A stretch of 6,395 nucleotides of DNA from CAZONU01 sp965370045 (GTDB lineage: Bacteria; Planctomycetota; SZUA-567; JAKLDR01): contig CBDUSI010000170.1 of assembly GCA_965370045.1 (NCBI GenBank), positions 1 to 6,395 of the forward strand, written 5' to 3'. Positions 6,083-6,395 of the stretch are shown piece by piece. The notes under the pieces were generated by a model. The model saw only the letters and a program-made list of their open reading frames with translations. It ran no database searches and was not told the origin of the DNA. How positions within the stretch are numbered: the first letter of the stretch is position 1; every line of letters starts with the position of its first letter. The position numbers and the translations under genes are program-made.

Positions 6083-6355
6083 CTACCCCTGGCCGAGATA
6101 CTCGCGTATGCTCTGCGCTTTGCGCAGAAGGATGGGTATCTGCTTTTCCGAGGAACTGGCGAGCTTGTCCATCACGTGAATGGCACGCTCGAAATCCTCT
6201 GCGAACTTGGCGTGTTCCTGGTCCTGCCAGGTTTCGCCGAGCTTGATGTACTGGCGATGGATAACCGCCAGCTGCCCCTGCACTTCGCCGGTAAAGCGCT
6301 TGAGCTGGGCGGCGAACCGCTGAAGGGCTTCCGGGTCAACAACAGCCTTGGCCAT
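6083..6355 (-). CDS. WXG100-family (ESAT-6-like) protein
   Basis: This 90-aa protein has the size, helical-hairpin pattern and central tryptophan of the WXG100 family, whose members are small helical dimers exported by type VII systems or serving as their partners. Helix 1 runs about residues 7-40 and helix 2 about 45-86. W43 sits at the usual position, but the turn reads W-Q-D rather than W-x-G, followed by F51 and F55. No signal peptide or membrane helix is present, as expected for this family. I cannot see a clear C-terminal Y-x3-D/E export motif; the end reads IREYLGQG. The ATG at 6355 is preceded by GGGGGAC. It is the first complete gene of the four-gene operon, and the next gene starts four bases after its TAG stop. 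The operon may begin further right, outside the window. The neighbouring FtsK-type ATPase makes a role in T7SS-like export likely. The W-x-D form is a variant, so family membership is strong but not absolute. Confidence 0.85.
   Translation of the reverse strand: MAKAVVDPEALQRFAAQLKRFTGEVQGQLAVIHRQYIKLGETWQDQEHAKFAEDFERAIHVMDKLASSSEKQIPILLRKAQSIREYLGQG
6086..6090 (-). promoter_or_regulatory. Ribosome binding site supporting a GTG start
   Basis: AGGGG on the minus strand lies 7 nt before the GTG at 6078, within the last codons of the WXG100 gene. It supports the GTG as the start of the 167-aa protein. Confidence 0.55.
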
Positions 6356-6360
6356 GCTCA

Positions 6361-6367
6361 GTCCCCC
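6361..6367 (-). promoter_or_regulatory. Ribosome binding site of the WXG100 gene
   Basis: GGGGGAC on the minus strand lies 5 nt before the ATG at 6355. Only 40 nt of upstream sequence are in the window, and no convincing promoter is seen there. Confidence 0.5.
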
Positions 6368-6395
6368 AATTCCCCGGTGAAAGGACGCTGCGGAG

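Noticed and set aside
6358..6395. Possible end of an upstream gene on the - strand, with TGA at 6358-6360
   Set aside because: One frame is open for 11 codons before this stop, but that is too short to tell a gene from chance. The operon may still extend to the right.
1..6395. tRNA, rRNA, CRISPR array, insertion sequence
   Set aside because: No cloverleaf, direct-repeat array, transposase-like protein or terminal inverted repeats were seen. Nearly all of the window is accounted for by six genes.

Overview
This is a GC-rich bacterial window with two convergent operons separated by a strong hairpin. The organism is not identifiable with certainty. High GC, an anti-sigma factor beside a secreted lone PA14-domain protein, and a type VII-like ATPase cassette with none of the usual actinobacterial or firmicute partner genes in view fit a Planctomycetota-like or related diderm genome best. 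That is an inference, not a marker-gene assignment.

Left part, + strand (about 28-1334). An intrinsic-terminator-like hairpin (28-58) sits just ahead of a gene for a zinc-binding, membrane-anchored anti-sigma factor (86-610). Its extracytoplasmic tail carries a two-copy tandem repeat. One base after its stop codon comes a gene for a secreted PA14-domain protein (612-1334) with a signal peptide and a charged low-complexity tail. The two are clearly co-transcribed. The partner sigma factor, if adjacent, lies left of the window.

Middle (1335-1404). A 13-bp hairpin (1371-1400) lies between the convergent genes and may terminate transcription on both strands.

Right part, - strand (6355 down to 1405). 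Four tightly packed genes form one operon, in transcription order: a 90-aa WXG100-family protein (6083-6355), a 167-aa helical protein (5575-6078), a 79-aa small protein (5336-5575), and a 1301-aa membrane-anchored FtsK/SpoIIIE ATPase with three tandem ATPase modules (1405-5310). Gaps are 4 nt, a 1-nt overlap, and 25 nt. Tandem ATPase modules next to WXG100 proteins are the hallmark of type VII (ESX/Ess) secretion, so I read this as a compact T7SS-like export cassette.

Main observation: comparing the three small proteins by eye suggests all are WXG100-related. The 79-aa protein aligns without gaps to the 90-aa one across the W-x-D turn. The N-terminus of the 167-aa protein aligns to helix 1 of the 90-aa protein. 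The ATPase differs from textbook EccC/EssC: it has long coiled coils on both sides of the membrane hairpin, and only its middle ATPase module keeps intact Walker motifs. The proposed working arrangement is that the small helical proteins pair with each other, are recognised by the ATPase at the inner membrane, and are exported or act as export adaptors. No other secretion components are visible in the window.
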